Source of the DNA: Woeseiaceae bacterium
GTDB taxonomy: Bacteria; Pseudomonadota; Gammaproteobacteria; Steroidobacterales; Woeseiaceae
Direction: 5' to 3'
NCBI GenBank assembly: GCA_028289545.1
Contig: JANQPG010000061.1
Coordinates: forward strand, 1 to 64,000
DNA length: 64,000 bases
Below are positions 8,555 to 17,969 of this stretch, piece by piece (position 1 is the first letter of the stretch; every line of letters begins with the position of its first letter). Both the position numbers and the translations under genes were made by a program. The notes beneath the pieces were generated by a model, which was not told the DNA's origin, did not search any database, and was given only the letters and a program-made list of their open reading frames with translations.

Positions 8555-9718
8555 ATGACTCATACGATTAGACTGCTTGTGTCTGCCTTGGGCGTTTGTT
8601 TGATGGCGGCGGGCTGCAGCCCGGCCGCGGATGTGGCCGATCGGGAAACGGCTGCTGCGCCGGCTGCCGCGACGACGTCGGACGCCACCGTGCCTTCCCT
8701 CGTCCGCGCCGATGGGAGCTATCCGACAGTTCCGCTGGAGAAAGACACGATCGTTGTGAAGGTCGTACAGAACGGCGTCAGGAACCTGCAGGATTTCGAC
8801 AATATCGAGGAAGGACTTGCGTACAACCTGGAACACATGGTGTCGTTCGTCGAGCGCGCCTGCAGCGAGGGCAGTAAACCGGACTTCATCCTGTTCAACG
8901 AATTTCCGCTGACCGGCTATTCGTCGGGCTCTCGGGAGGAAAAGCTCAAGTTCACGCTCGAGATCCCCGGTCCCGAAACCGATCGGCTGGGTGAGGCGGC
9001 GAAAGCCTGCGACAGCTACATTATCTTCGGCAGTTATGCCCGGGACGACGAGTGGCCCTCGCATATCCTGAGCATCAACACCGTGATTGGCCGCGACGGC
9101 AGCGTCGTCAAGAAATACTGGAAGACGCGCAACGTCAAACGGCTGTTCGAGGGTAGCGAAATATCGACGACCACGATCGAGGGTGTGCGCGCCAGATACC
9201 GCGAGCGCTACGGCGTCGAGGAGGAGTTCCCGGTACTCATGACCGAGTACGGCAACATTGCCGTCAGCACCGTGCAGCTCGACCCGTTCGTGTTTGCCGC
9301 GTTTGCGATGCGCGGCACAGAAATCATGTTCCGCACGTCGACGCTGTTTTCGCCGACCGACGTCCGTGCAACGGCGCTCTACAACAACTTCTATACGGCC
9401 ATGTCGAACATTACCTTCCCGGCCGACAGTGACTGGGCCAGCTACGGCGGCCAGTCGCTGATCGCGGGCCCGGACGGCAAGGTGCTGGCCGAGGACCCCA
9501 CGAACAACGAATCGATCATCGAGGCCGAGATACCCATTGCCGAGTTCCGCGAGGGGCGCGCCCTGCCGCGCTATCCGCTGGAGGTCGTGGCTCCGGTCTT
9601 CGAGCAATACGTGGTCGAAACGCCGCTGGATCATCTCGATCTGCCGCCCGAGTCGCTGCCGCAGACGGGTGAAGAGATGAAAACGCTGATCGACGAGACC
9701 AGCCGCTGGCTGAACTGA
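8555..9718 (+). CDS. Nitrilase/amidase-fold lipoprotein lacking the catalytic cysteine
   Basis: 387 residues starting at MTHTIRLL, with a lipoprotein signal peptide ending in the lipobox MAAGC, so it is probably anchored in the periplasm. The carbon-nitrogen hydrolase fold is recognisable. The catalytic Glu lies in [12 protein letters not shown] and the Lys in [10 protein letters not shown], but the cysteine loop reads [13 protein letters not shown] and the second half of the protein contains no cysteine at all. It is therefore either inactive as an amidase, using other chemistry, or a binding protein. A Thr-rich linker follows the signal. It lies 87 bases downstream of the GcvT-like gene, same strand. 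Confidence 0.75.
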   Translation: MTHTIRLLVSALGVCLMAAGCSPAADVADRETAAAPAAATTSDATVPSLVRADGSYPTVPLEKDTIVVKVVQNGVRNLQDFDNIEEGLAYNLEHMVSFVERACSEGSKPDFILFNEFPLTGYSSGSREEKLKFTLEIPGPETDRLGEAAKACDSYIIFGSYARDDEWPSHILSINTVIGRDGSVVKKYWKTRNVKRLFEGSEISTTTIEGVRARYRERYGVEEEFPVLMTEYGNIAVSTVQLDPFVFAAFAMRGTEIMFRTSTLFSPTDVRATALYNNFYTAMSNITFPADSDWASYGGQSLIAGPDGKVLAEDPTNNESIIEAEIPIAEFREGRALPRYPLEVVAPVFEQYVVETPLDHLDLPPESLPQTGEEMKTLIDETSRWLN

Positions 9719-9722
9719 CGAC

Positions 9723-10250
9723 GTGGCGGTACGGCCAATACTTCGAATGGGTGATCCCCGGCTGCGGCAGGTGTCCGAGCCGGTCGAGCGCTTCGATACA
9801 CCTGAACTCCACCAGCTTGTCGAAGACATGTTCGACACGATGGCGGCCGCGAGCGGCGCCGGCCTTGCAGCGCCGCAAATAGGCGTGCCGCTTCGGGTCA
9901 TGATCTTCAGCGTCGACGGCAATCCGCGCTACCCGGATGCTGAGTCCGTACCCACCACGGTACTGGTCAATCCCGAGTTCGAAGTTGTGGATTACACCGA
10001 GATAAGCGGCTGGGAAGGCTGCCTGTCGGTGCCGGGCATGCGCGGCTACGTGCCGCGCTACAAGGCGATTCGCTATAGCGGTTTCGATCCGGCGGGCGTT
10101 CACTTCGAACGCGACGCCGCGGGTTTTCACTCGGTGGTGTTCCAGCATGAATACGACCACCTCGACGGCGTCCTGTATCCCGATCGGATTGTCGAACCCC
10201 ACCTGTTCGGTTTCGAAGAAGAGTTGGCCGCTGCCGGCATCGTTGGCTAG
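9723..10250 (+). CDS. def: Peptide deformylase
   Basis: 175 residues carrying all three deformylase motifs: [18 protein letters not shown] and [14 protein letters not shown], where the Cys and the two His bind the metal. It removes the formyl group from nascent proteins. The start is GTG at 9723, four bases after the lipoprotein stop, with no clear Shine-Dalgarno, so translation may depend on coupling. The usual partners fmt, dprA or rsmB are absent, so this is probably an additional copy rather than the housekeeping def. Length and motifs argue for activity. Confidence 0.88.
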   Translation: MAVRPILRMGDPRLRQVSEPVERFDTPELHQLVEDMFDTMAAASGAGLAAPQIGVPLRVMIFSVDGNPRYPDAESVPTTVLVNPEFEVVDYTEISGWEGCLSVPGMRGYVPRYKAIRYSGFDPAGVHFERDAAGFHSVVFQHEYDHLDGVLYPDRIVEPHLFGFEEELAAAGIVG

Positions 10251-10276
10251 CGCCGTTAGTCATTAAGGAGTGTGTC

Positions 10277-10735
10277 ATGGAGTTTCGCAGGTTCTTGTAC
10301 GCGGCCCTACCCGCAATCCTGTTAACGGTTGCCTCGGGCACGGGTCCCGCGCTGGCCGACGATGCCGAGCCCGCTCTCATGGACCGTGAAGATCTTGCCG
10401 GCAAGATGTTCTCGAGGCCCGACATGCTGAAGCTGACCGAGGACGGCAACACAACGCTCGACGTCACGTCGTTCCTGTCGAGCGACGAGCGGTTCGGCTC
10501 GGGGATGTACCGCTCCGGGCCCGTGCGGTACGAAATCGACGAGCCCTACGGCGTCGACGAGTTCATGTACTTCCTCGAGGGGGGCGTCAAGCTGACCTCG
10601 AGCGACGGCAGCGTGCAGGTGGTCAAGGCGGGCGAAGCCGTGACGATCGCGAAGGAATGGACGGGCATCTGGGAGACCGAGGGCTACACCAAGATCTGGG
10701 TCATTTATTCGGACGACGGCTCGGCTTTCGAATGA
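10277..10735 (+). CDS. Exported cupin-domain protein
   Basis: 152 residues with a signal peptide (RFLYAALPAILLTVASG...ALA) and a single C-terminal cupin barrel: GVDEFMYFLEGGVKLTSSDG followed by KAGEAVTIAKEWTGIWE. This style matches the EutQ-like/DUF861 cupins, small sugar- or polyol-binding barrels. A good ribosome site (AAGGAG) precedes the ATG. The stop overlaps the SDR start (ATGA), so the two are co-translated. A periplasmic ligand-binding or isomerase role is inference only. Confidence 0.72.
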   Translation: MEFRRFLYAALPAILLTVASGTGPALADDAEPALMDREDLAGKMFSRPDMLKLTEDGNTTLDVTSFLSSDERFGSGMYRSGPVRYEIDEPYGVDEFMYFLEGGVKLTSSDGSVQVVKAGEAVTIAKEWTGIWETEGYTKIWVIYSDDGSAFE

Positions 10736-11586
10736 GCAAGAAGCCCGGCGCATCGCCGCACACGTTTAGCGCAGCCATTGTTACCGGCGGTGGCAGCGGG
10801 ATTGGCAAGGCGTTCTGCGAGCGACTCGCCGGGGACGGGGTCAAAGTGGCCGTGGTCGATCTCGACGAAAGGCGCGCGGCCGAAGTCGCGGACGAACTGG
10901 GCGGCCTGGCGCTGGCTTGCGACGTCGGCGACGAGGCCGGGATGGTGGAGGCTATCGATCGCGCGGAAGCCGAACTCGGTCCCGTCGACCTGTTTGTCGC
11001 CAACGCCGGCATCCTGTCCGGCGACGGCCCGGACGGCGCAGCCGACGCCAAGGGGTTGTGGTCCGCTGTCGACGATCGCTGGCAGCTCGGCTGGCAGGTC
11101 AACGTCATGGCGCATGTCTATGCAGCGAGGCGGCTCGTGCCCGGGATGATCGAGCGCGGCGGCGGAACGTTTATTAGCGTCGCGTCCGCGGCGGGGCTGC
11201 TGGCGCAGGTCGGCGACGCCATGTACTCGGTCACCAAACACGCCGCCGTGGGTTTTGCCGAGTCACTGGCTATTACCCATGGCGATGACGGCATCCGCGT
11301 GACCCTGGTTTGCCCGCAGGCCGTCGATACCGAAATGGTGGCCGTGGCCGCCGAACACCGCGAGGCGTCCGGCAACGCGATTGGCGGCGCGGCGGTCGAC
11401 GGAGTTATTGCGCCGCGCACCGTCGCGGACATGGCGGTCGACGCTGCGCGGGAAGGCCGGTTCCTCGTGCTCCCGCACCCGGGCGTCAGCGGCTACATGC
11501 AGGCAAAAGCAGCCGACTACGACCGCTGGATCGCCGGCATGCGGCAGTTTCGGCGAAAGCTCAGGGAAGGGATTGAGGCTGATTAG
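10732..11586 (+). CDS. Short-chain dehydrogenase/reductase
   Basis: 284 residues, classical SDR. The coenzyme loop is TGGGSGIGKAF, followed by VANAGIL, the catalytic Ser in SVASAAGL and the Tyr/Lys in YSVTKHA. An acidic residue at the end of beta-2 (VVDLDERRA) favours NAD(H) over NADP(H). The start at 10732 overlaps the cupin stop; the longer frame is inside the cupin gene. The substrate is unknown, but its position at the end of the Rieske/FAD/GcvT group makes an alcohol or hydroxyacid intermediate plausible. Confidence 0.85.
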   Translation: MSKKPGASPHTFSAAIVTGGGSGIGKAFCERLAGDGVKVAVVDLDERRAAEVADELGGLALACDVGDEAGMVEAIDRAEAELGPVDLFVANAGILSGDGPDGAADAKGLWSAVDDRWQLGWQVNVMAHVYAARRLVPGMIERGGGTFISVASAAGLLAQVGDAMYSVTKHAAVGFAESLAITHGDDGIRVTLVCPQAVDTEMVAVAAEHREASGNAIGGAAVDGVIAPRTVADMAVDAAREGRFLVLPHPGVSGYMQAKAADYDRWIAGMRQFRRKLREGIEAD

Positions 11587-11685
11587 CGCCGCGCTGAAGC
11601 GGTCATTGCTATGGGTAGCGCTGCCCGACCGGGTTTGCGGTACGCTAGAGTTCGAGGCTTGAATCATCCGTAACGCGGAGGTCGC

Positions 11686-12081
11686 ATGGGAATACCCGCT
11701 CGCACGTGGCTCGCTGCGATTGGCGCGCCGGCTATCGCGGCGCTGGTGGTATACCTTCTCGATTCGCTCCTGTCAGGCTCTCTTCAGCCGGTGGTCTACC
11801 TTTCCCTGACAGTCAAACTCGTTTACCTGTTTGCGCTGCTGCCCACGCTGGTGGTGATCATTTGCCTCAAGAGGATCGGGCGTAGCCGGTTCTGGCACTT
11901 TGTTTCGGGCGCCATCGCCACGACCGCAATCGCGGTGACCGTGTTTTTGCTGTACTCGTACGACTTGGACTTGTTCTGGGCCGAGTTGGGCGAATCGTGG
12001 CTGCTGTTCGTCGTTGGTGGCGTAACCGGTGCGCTTACATGGCTGGTCAGCGAGTGGCGGGCCGAAGTCCCCCGCGGCTAG
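11686..12081 (+). CDS. Small multi-spanning membrane protein of unknown function
   Basis: 131 residues, mostly hydrophobic, with about four predicted membrane segments (around residues 8-28, 38-58, 67-88 and 95-118) and a short basic/acidic tail. A good ribosome site (GGAGG) precedes the ATG at 11686. It resembles no family I can name. It stands alone between the SDR and the convergent quinone-reductase gene. Confidence 0.6.
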   Translation: MGIPARTWLAAIGAPAIAALVVYLLDSLLSGSLQPVVYLSLTVKLVYLFALLPTLVVIICLKRIGRSRFWHFVSGAIATTAIAVTVFLLYSYDLDLFWAELGESWLLFVVGGVTGALTWLVSEWRAEVPRG

Positions 12082-12112
12082 CGCGTTATGGCCGATGCGG
12101 ATCGCCTTTTGA

Positions 12113-13087
12113 TCAAAAGCTGAGCACCACCTTCCCCTGCGCACGCCGATCGCTGATCGCGGCGAACGCCGCCTCGAAGTCGTCGAACGCATAGGACTCC
12201 GTCACCCGCGGACGGATCTTGCCCTCGGCCAGCAGACCGGCGAGAAAGCGCATGTTGTCGAGCTGCCCGGCCGGGTCGCGTGCGGCCCAGGTGCCCCACC
12301 AGACGCCGACAATGCTCGCCTCTTTCAGCAACGCAAGGTTGGCGGGCAGCGCCGGAATTTCGCCGCTCGCAAAACCGATTACGAGATAGCGGCCGTGCCA
12401 GGCCGTTGCGCGCAGCGCTGCCTGCGCCAGTTCGCCGCCGACCGGGTCGTAGACGACGTCGGCGCCGTTGCCGTCGGTCAACGCCTTGACGGCGTCGTTC
12501 AGCTTGTCGGTCGTGTAGTTGATCGTGTCGTCGGCGCCCAGCTCGCGCGCAAATGCGAGCTTGGTGTCGGAACTTGCGGCAGCAATGACGCGCGCGCCCA
12601 TGGCCTTGCCGAGGTCGATAGCTGCGCTGCCGACGCCGCCCGCGGCGCCGAGCACGAGCAAGGTTTCGCCGGGCTGCAGTTCCGCGGACTGCACGAGCGC
12701 GTGCGCCGTCGTGAAGTAGGTGATGGCGAAGCCGGCCGCCGTCACGAAGTCGAAACCATCGGGCATCGGTACGGTCGAGTGTTCCTCGGCAATGCAGGCT
12801 TCGGCGAACGCGCCGTCGAGCGGCATCGCGATGACGCGATCCCCGGGTTTGTACCGGCTCACCCCTTCGCCCACGGCCGTTACCACACCCGCGGCTTCGG
12901 CCCCAGGGACAAACGGCGGTGGCGTTTTCACCTGGTACTTGCCGGCAATCATCAGCAGGTCCGGGAAGTTGACGCCGGCGGCGCGGACTTCAATCGCAAG
13001 CTGCCCCGGTCCGGGTTCGGGCAGAGGTCGCTCCTCGATGGCAAGGGCTTCCGGGGGGCCGTATTCATTGCAGACCAGTGCACGCAT
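12113..13087 (-). CDS. NAD(P)H:quinone oxidoreductase / zinc-independent MDR dehydrogenase
   Basis: 324 residues of the medium-chain dehydrogenase superfamily. There is an N-terminal GroES-like half (VRAAGVNFPDLLMIAGKYQ, FVPGAEAAGVV) and a Rossmann half with the nucleotide motif GAAGGVGSAAIDLGKAMG. The Cys/His ligands of zinc alcohol dehydrogenases are absent, as in quinone or crotonyl reductases. It follows the thiolase gene after 14 bases on the same strand, so a role in acyl or enoyl reduction is possible. The exact substrate is unknown. Confidence 0.82.
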   Translation of the reverse strand: MRALVCNEYGPPEALAIEERPLPEPGPGQLAIEVRAAGVNFPDLLMIAGKYQVKTPPPFVPGAEAAGVVTAVGEGVSRYKPGDRVIAMPLDGAFAEACIAEEHSTVPMPDGFDFVTAAGFAITYFTTAHALVQSAELQPGETLLVLGAAGGVGSAAIDLGKAMGARVIAAASSDTKLAFARELGADDTINYTTDKLNDAVKALTDGNGADVVYDPVGGELAQAALRATAWHGRYLVIGFASGEIPALPANLALLKEASIVGVWWGTWAARDPAGQLDNMRFLAGLLAEGKIRPRVTESYAFDDFEAAFAAISDRRAQGKVVLSF

Positions 13088-13101
13088 CGGTAGCCCCGGC
13101 T

Positions 13102-14283
13102 CTAGACAACTTCAAACAGCGAAGCGGCGCCCTGGCCGCCGCCGATACACATTGTGCAGACCACGTATTTTGCGCCGCGGCGTTTGCCTTCGATGAGCGC
13201 GTGACCCACCATGCGTGCACCCGACATGCCGTAGGGATGGCCAATCGAAATTGCGCCGCCATTGACGTTGAGTATTTCGTCGGGAATGCCGAGTTGGTCT
13301 CGGCAGTAGATGACCTGTACCGCAAAAGCTTCGTTGAGCTCCCACAGACCAATGTCGTCCATCGAGAGGCCGGCGGCCTTCAGCAGCTTGGGCACGGCGT
13401 ACACCGGGCCAATACCCATTTCGTCAGGCTCGACGCCGGCGACGGCAGTTGCGCGGTAAATGCCGAGCGGTTCGAGTCCGCGTTTCTCGGCCAGGCTCGC
13501 TTCCATGAGCACGGCGGCCGATGCGCCGTCGGACAGCTGGCTCGCGTTGCCGGCCGTAACGGCGCCGCCGTCGATGACGGGCTTGAGGCCGGCGAGGGCC
13601 TCGAGCGTCGTTTCGGGCCGGTTGCCTTCATCCTTCCCGAGGGTGACGTCCTTGAAGGAAATCTCCTTGGTCTCGCGATCCATGATGCCCATGTTCGATT
13701 CCAGCGGCACGATCTCGTCATCGAATTTGCCGTCGGCCTGGCCCGCGGCCGTGCGCTGCTGACTCTGCAGCGCATATTCGTCCTGCGCCTCGCGGCTGAT
13801 GCCGTAACGGGCAGCCACGACTTCCGCCGTATTCAGCATCGGAATGTAGATGTCTTTGTGCAGGGCGAGCAGTTTCGGGTCCGAGGCCCGGTGCGTGTTG
13901 TAGTGTTCGTTCTGCACGAGGCTGATCGACTCGAGGCCGCCGCCCACCATGATGTCGACATCGTCGTACGCAATGGTTTTGGCTGCGGTTGCTATGGCCA
14001 TCATGCCGGAGGAACACTGCCGGTCGACGGTCATGCCGCCTATCGTTACTGGCAGGCCACCCGCAAGTCCGGCAAGACGAGCGATGTTGAGACCCTGCGT
14101 GCCCTGCGGCATCGCGCAGCCCATGATGACGTCGTCGACCTCGCCGGGCTCAATGCCTGCGCGCTCGACGGCGGCGGCAATCGGGTGGCCGCCCAGGGTC
14201 GGGGCTTCGGTGTTGTTGAAGGCGCCGCGATAGGCGCGGCCTATCGGCGTGCGTGCGGTGGATACAATGACAGCTTCGCGCAT
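13102..14283 (-). CDS. Acetyl-CoA C-acyltransferase (thiolase)
   Basis: 393 residues, full-length thiolase: nucleophilic cysteine in [34 protein letters not shown] with the catalytic His, and the second cysteine in [11 protein letters not shown]. It performs thiolytic cleavage or Claisen condensation of acyl-CoA. It sits between a MaoC-like hydratase and a quinone-reductase-like gene on one strand, giving a partial beta-oxidation set that lacks an acyl-CoA dehydrogenase and a 3-hydroxyacyl-CoA dehydrogenase locally. The START annexin-like ATG at 14283 gives the usual N-terminus [15 protein letters not shown]. Confidence 0.92.
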   Translation of the reverse strand: MREAVIVSTARTPIGRAYRGAFNNTEAPTLGGHPIAAAVERAGIEPGEVDDVIMGCAMPQGTQGLNIARLAGLAGGLPVTIGGMTVDRQCSSGMMAIATAAKTIAYDDVDIMVGGGLESISLVQNEHYNTHRASDPKLLALHKDIYIPMLNTAEVVAARYGISREAQDEYALQSQQRTAAGQADGKFDDEIVPLESNMGIMDRETKEISFKDVTLGKDEGNRPETTLEALAGLKPVIDGGAVTAGNASQLSDGASAAVLMEASLAEKRGLEPLGIYRATAVAGVEPDEMGIGPVYAVPKLLKAAGLSMDDIGLWELNEAFAVQVIYCRDQLGIPDEILNVNGGAISIGHPYGMSGARMVGHALIEGKRRGAKYVVCTMCIGGGQGAASLFEVV

Positions 14284-14336
14284 GGGCTTTAGCCTCGTGT
14301 GAATGGTGTGCTCTCGCTCAGGGCCGTTCGACGCCC

Positions 14337-14798
14337 TCAGGCCGCAAAGTGCATAAACAGAATCTCGGCAATGACCGCGGGCGTCTCCTCACCTTCGATC
14401 TCGATCGTGACGGCCGTCTTGACGAGCCAGCGTCCGGGCTTCTTCTCGCCGGCCTCGATGACGGTCTGCAAGGCGCGGATACGTTTGCCGACCCGCACGG
14501 GTGTCAGGTAGCGGACTTTGTCCGAGCCGTAGTTGATGGTCATCTGACAGCCCTCGGGCACGGGCATCGTCTCGGCAGTCAAGTGGGTAACCAGCGACAG
14601 CGACAGGAAGCCGTGCGCAATCGTGCCGCCGAAGGGGGTGGCCTCCGCGCGCGCTTCGTCGACGTGGATGAACTGGTGGTCGTTGGTCGCGTCGGCAAAC
14701 TGGTTTACGCGCTCCTGGCTGATTTCCATCCAGTCGGAAGGTTCGAGCTCGGTGCCCGGCAGTGCCGCCAGTTGTTCTTTGCTGATGATGCTTGGCAT
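14337..14798 (-). CDS. MaoC-family (R)-enoyl-CoA hydratase/dehydratase
   Basis: 153 residues, one hot-dog fold. The hydratase signature is [20 protein letters not shown], with the catalytic Asp/His pair, followed by [15 protein letters not shown]. It hydrates enoyl-CoA to (R)-3-hydroxyacyl-CoA. The start at 14798 ([10 protein letters not shown]) is preceded by a GAGGA ribosome site and matches family length; the 11-residue longer frame is unlikely. It is the first gene of the MaoC/thiolase/oxidoreductase group, with 53 bases to the thiolase. Confidence 0.85.
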   Translation of the reverse strand: MPSIISKEQLAALPGTELEPSDWMEISQERVNQFADATNDHQFIHVDEARAEATPFGGTIAHGFLSLSLVTHLTAETMPVPEGCQMTINYGSDKVRYLTPVRVGKRIRALQTVIEAGEKKPGRWLVKTAVTIEIEGEETPAVIAEILFMHFAA

Positions 14799-14916
14799 TG
14801 GAGTCCTCAAAAAAGCATTCGAGTGTGTCACGGGCGAAACAGTCTCCCGGCCGCGGGACTATAGCGGAGTGTCCGGGTAGGCAGCAAAGCCGCCAAAAGC
14901 CGGCCGAAGACAGGTG

Positions 14917-16476
14917 TCAGGTCTTCCGCGCCATCACCGATGCACGGATTTCGTCGATCTGCGGTTTCAGTTTCGGCTTGACCTTGCCGAGGCAATGATC
15001 GTCGCGCGGACAGCTCGAGCTGCGTGGGCAAATGATCGTCGCCTCTTTTCCGGAGCCTTCCTCGATCCAGCCGATATTGAGGATCTTGCCGACGCTCGAC
15101 AGTCGCCGCCGCGCTTCCTTCGGGACGGCGGCCGAGCCGCCGTTGCGATTACAGCTTGCCTCGATCATGTCGATCGTTTCGCGGACGTCGAAGCCCTGTG
15201 CCGTGAGCGCGGGAGCGAGGTCGACGCCGGCGCACAACACGTGCGGATTGTCGGCCGCATCCTTGCCGCGTATCGACTGGCAGCAATACAGGCGTTTGTC
15301 GTCGCCCGATCGCAGCACCGATATTTGCGCCGTAGGTTTTGTCGAGCGCGACTGCAGCATGCGGAACACGGCCCAGTGGCGGCAGGGGTCCGAAATCAAG
15401 GTCATGTTGCCCCAGGGCAGCGGTATGCCGTTACCGCGGTAGACGGCCCGCAGATTGCCGGGCGGATAGGCGTCGAAGTAATGCCAGTGCGGATACGGCG
15501 AAACGCTGGGCATGCGGCGCATGACCAGCGTTGTGGTCAGGTCGACCCGGTTACCGCAGTCGATTGCGTGGGCGTGCCGCGCGAGAAACTGCCGGAACGG
15601 CGTCTTCGGCGCGAGTAGCGCCGCCGCAAAATAGCTGCACTCGAAATCGCGCCAGGCGTACAGAATGTCTTTTGAGTCGACGTTGGGCGAGTCCGTGTCG
15701 TGGCGTCGCCCGGAAACGCGCCCGCCCGAGACCTGCGGTGCGCGGGCGCCGTCACCGTCGTGCAGGATCCGGTGCGCAATGTGGTTGGCAAGGTCGTATT
15801 TGAGACGCGCCGGGTTTTTCTCGAGAGAACGATTCAGATAGATCTTGTTGGGGGCATCGAAAAACGAGCGCACGACCGTATTGAGCGGGCGCTCGGTGTC
15901 GCCCGCGTCCTTGAACGTCTGCCGGTCGAACCAGCGTATCGACAGGCGCAGGCGCTTTGCGAGGGCAAATACGTCGTCGAGCTGCATGGGGAAGACCTTC
16001 TCGCCCACGCTTTCGGCGGCGCGCTCGAGGTCCGGGAAGCGGTTATGGCAGGCCTCCTGGTGGGCGCGGATCAGAAGATGCGCAAACTGCCGGCCCGTAA
16101 TGCCGGACTGCGCGAGCAGTTCGGGTATGGCGCGCTGCAGGAGCGATTCCGAGAACAGGAAACCGGGTTCGAGCGGCATGCCGGTCATGGCGGCATCCGG
16201 CGCCGTGTCGATGATGTCTTCGTCGAGCGACTCGTCGAAAAACCAGTCGGGATCTTTCTGGAATATGTCGGCAATGACGGCAATTAGGCGCTCCGAAGGC
16301 ACCCGCTTGCCGTTTTCGATCATCGACAGGTACGAAACGGAGGGTGCGGCCTCGCGATCCACCTGCACGCAGCGCACCGACAGGTCTTCGAGCGTCAGCT
16401 GGTTGCGCTTGCGTAAGTGTTTGATTTTTGTGCCAAGAAAGTGCGCCTTTCGGCGCACGCCGCGGGTGGTTTCCAT
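14917..16476 (-). CDS. XRE-family regulator of the glyoxylate shunt (large HTH regulator)
   Basis: 519 residues. An N-terminal Cro/C1-type helix-turn-helix covers about residues 10-75 (LGTKIKHLRKRNQLTLEDLS, SVSYLSMIENGKRVPSERL). A long sensory region follows, with a peptidase-like segment (LANHIAHRILHDGD) and a cysteine-rich C-terminus (CPRSSSCPRDDHC) that may bind a metal or cluster. The architecture is that of the RamB/ScfR group or DUF3612-type regulators that sit beside isocitrate lyase genes. It is divergent from aceA, and the shared 154-base region carries a palindromic operator. CoA-type effector sensing is inference from the family. Confidence 0.8.
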   Translation of the reverse strand: METTRGVRRKAHFLGTKIKHLRKRNQLTLEDLSVRCVQVDREAAPSVSYLSMIENGKRVPSERLIAVIADIFQKDPDWFFDESLDEDIIDTAPDAAMTGMPLEPGFLFSESLLQRAIPELLAQSGITGRQFAHLLIRAHQEACHNRFPDLERAAESVGEKVFPMQLDDVFALAKRLRLSIRWFDRQTFKDAGDTERPLNTVVRSFFDAPNKIYLNRSLEKNPARLKYDLANHIAHRILHDGDGARAPQVSGGRVSGRRHDTDSPNVDSKDILYAWRDFECSYFAAALLAPKTPFRQFLARHAHAIDCGNRVDLTTTLVMRRMPSVSPYPHWHYFDAYPPGNLRAVYRGNGIPLPWGNMTLISDPCRHWAVFRMLQSRSTKPTAQISVLRSGDDKRLYCCQSIRGKDAADNPHVLCAGVDLAPALTAQGFDVRETIDMIEASCNRNGGSAAVPKEARRRLSSVGKILNIGWIEEGSGKEATIICPRSSSCPRDDHCLGKVKPKLKPQIDEIRASVMARKT

Positions 16477-16507
16477 CGAATGGCGCCCCGATTCGGTCCA
16501 ATGTTGT

Positions 16508-16529
16508 GAAATTTACACTGTAAAATTTC
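16508..16529. promoter_or_regulatory. Predicted operator in the regulator/aceA divergent promoter
   Basis: The core TTTACA-C-TGTAAA (16512-16524) is a perfect 13-bp palindrome. Near-symmetric GAAAT/ATTTC flanks extend it to 22 bp. The surrounding 80 bases are strikingly A+T-rich and hold further related half-sites (TTTGTGAA at 16531, TTTCACTG at 16563). This is the obvious binding site for the adjacent XRE regulator controlling aceA and glcB and possibly itself. Confidence 0.65.
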
Positions 16530-16630
16530 CTTTGTGAATTTTTAACCGGATTTCTCCTAGAATTTCACTGTCGCAAAGCGGCGAGCCGCTGACGCCAGCG
16601 GCTGAACACCACGCCACACGGGAGATGATC

Positions 16631-17911
16631 ATGACTCGCCAGGAACAGGTTGACGCGCTCGAGAAAGACTGGGAATCCAATCCTCGCTGGCAGGGGGTGA
16701 CGCGAAACTACAGCGCCGAAGACGTCGTGAAACTGCGCGGCACCGTGCAGATCGAACACACGCTTGCACGCAACGGTGCGGAGAAGTTCTGGCGGCTAGT
16801 CCACGAAGACGCGCCGCTCTGCGGTCTGGGCGCTTTGACCGGCAACCAGGCGATCCAGGAAGTGCAGGCGGGCCTCAAGGCAATCTACTGTTCGGGCTGG
16901 CAGGTGGCGGGTGACGGCAACAGCGCCGGTGAAATGTACCCGGACCAAAGCCTGTATCCCGTGGATTCGGTGCCGAAGATGATCGAACGGATCAACAACG
17001 CCTTCATTCGCACGGACGAAATCCACGCGCTGAACGGCGACGACAGCATCGACTGGTTTCCGCCGATCGTGGCTGATGCCGAAGCCGGTTTTGGCGGCAA
17101 CCTGAACGCCTTCGAACTCATGAAAAACATGATTCGCGCCGGCGCAGCCGGTGTGCATTTCGAGGACCAGCTGTCTTCGGCCAAAAAATGCGGGCACATG
17201 GGCGGCAAGGTGCTCGTGCCGACAGCGGAGGCGGTCGCGAAACTTACGGCAGCGCGTCTGGCGGCTGATGTCTGCGGCGTGCCGACGATCCTCATTGCGC
17301 GCACGGATGCCGACGCGGCCAATCTGATTACCTCTGATTCCGACGAGCGGGACCGCCCGTTCATTACCGGTGAGCGTACGACCGAGGGCTTCTACAGGAC
17401 CAACGCCGGCCTCGATCAGGCCATTGCGCGCGGTCTGGCTTATGCGCCTTACGCTGATCTCATCTGGTGCGAAACGTCCAAGCCCGATCTCGAGCAGGCG
17501 AAGCGCTTCGCCGACGCGATCCACGCGGAGTTCCCCGACCAGCTGCTTGCTTACAACTGCTCGCCGTCGTTCAACTGGAAGGCCAACCTCGACGACGAGA
17601 CGATGAAAACGTTCCGCGAAGAGCTGGGCAAGATGGGTTACAAGTTCCAGTTCATCACCCTCGCGGGCTGGCATGCGCTGAACTCCAGCATGTTCAACCT
17701 GAGTCGCGCTTACCGGGAAAGCGGCATGTACGCCTATTCGCAGCTTCAGCAGCAGGAGTTCGCGGACGAGCAATTGGGTTTCCGTGCCGCAAAACACCAG
17801 TCATTTGTCGGCGCGGGCTATTTTGATGCCGTGCAAAACACCATAATGGACGGGTTGTCCTCCACGACTGCGTTGGACGGCAGCACCGAAGAGGAGCAGT
17901 TTGTCGCCTGA
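16631..17911 (+). CDS. aceA: Isocitrate lyase
   Basis: 426 residues, full length. The active-site loop [11 protein letters not shown], the metal-site region [11 protein letters not shown] and the substrate motif NCSPSFNW are all present. It cleaves isocitrate to glyoxylate and succinate, opening the glyoxylate bypass for growth on acetate or fatty acids. Two in-frame ATGs occur at 16625 and 16631. The GGAG at 16621 abuts the first but is six bases from the second, so 16631 ([10 protein letters not shown]) is chosen. glcB follows on the same strand. Confidence 0.96.
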   Translation: MTRQEQVDALEKDWESNPRWQGVTRNYSAEDVVKLRGTVQIEHTLARNGAEKFWRLVHEDAPLCGLGALTGNQAIQEVQAGLKAIYCSGWQVAGDGNSAGEMYPDQSLYPVDSVPKMIERINNAFIRTDEIHALNGDDSIDWFPPIVADAEAGFGGNLNAFELMKNMIRAGAAGVHFEDQLSSAKKCGHMGGKVLVPTAEAVAKLTAARLAADVCGVPTILIARTDADAANLITSDSDERDRPFITGERTTEGFYRTNAGLDQAIARGLAYAPYADLIWCETSKPDLEQAKRFADAIHAEFPDQLLAYNCSPSFNWKANLDDETMKTFREELGKMGYKFQFITLAGWHALNSSMFNLSRAYRESGMYAYSQLQQQEFADEQLGFRAAKHQSFVGAGYFDAVQNTIMDGLSSTTALDGSTEEEQFVA

Positions 17912-17969
17912 CGAGGCGTCAGGCCTCCATCAAGCCTCGAATGACGCCAGAACGACCGGGACTCGACCG

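Noticed and set aside
12106..12119. CTTTTGATCAAAAG palindrome over the stop codon of the quinone-reductase gene
   Set aside because: The arms close on a GATC centre and the stem is almost all A/T. It is more likely a chance convergent-gene element than a terminator.
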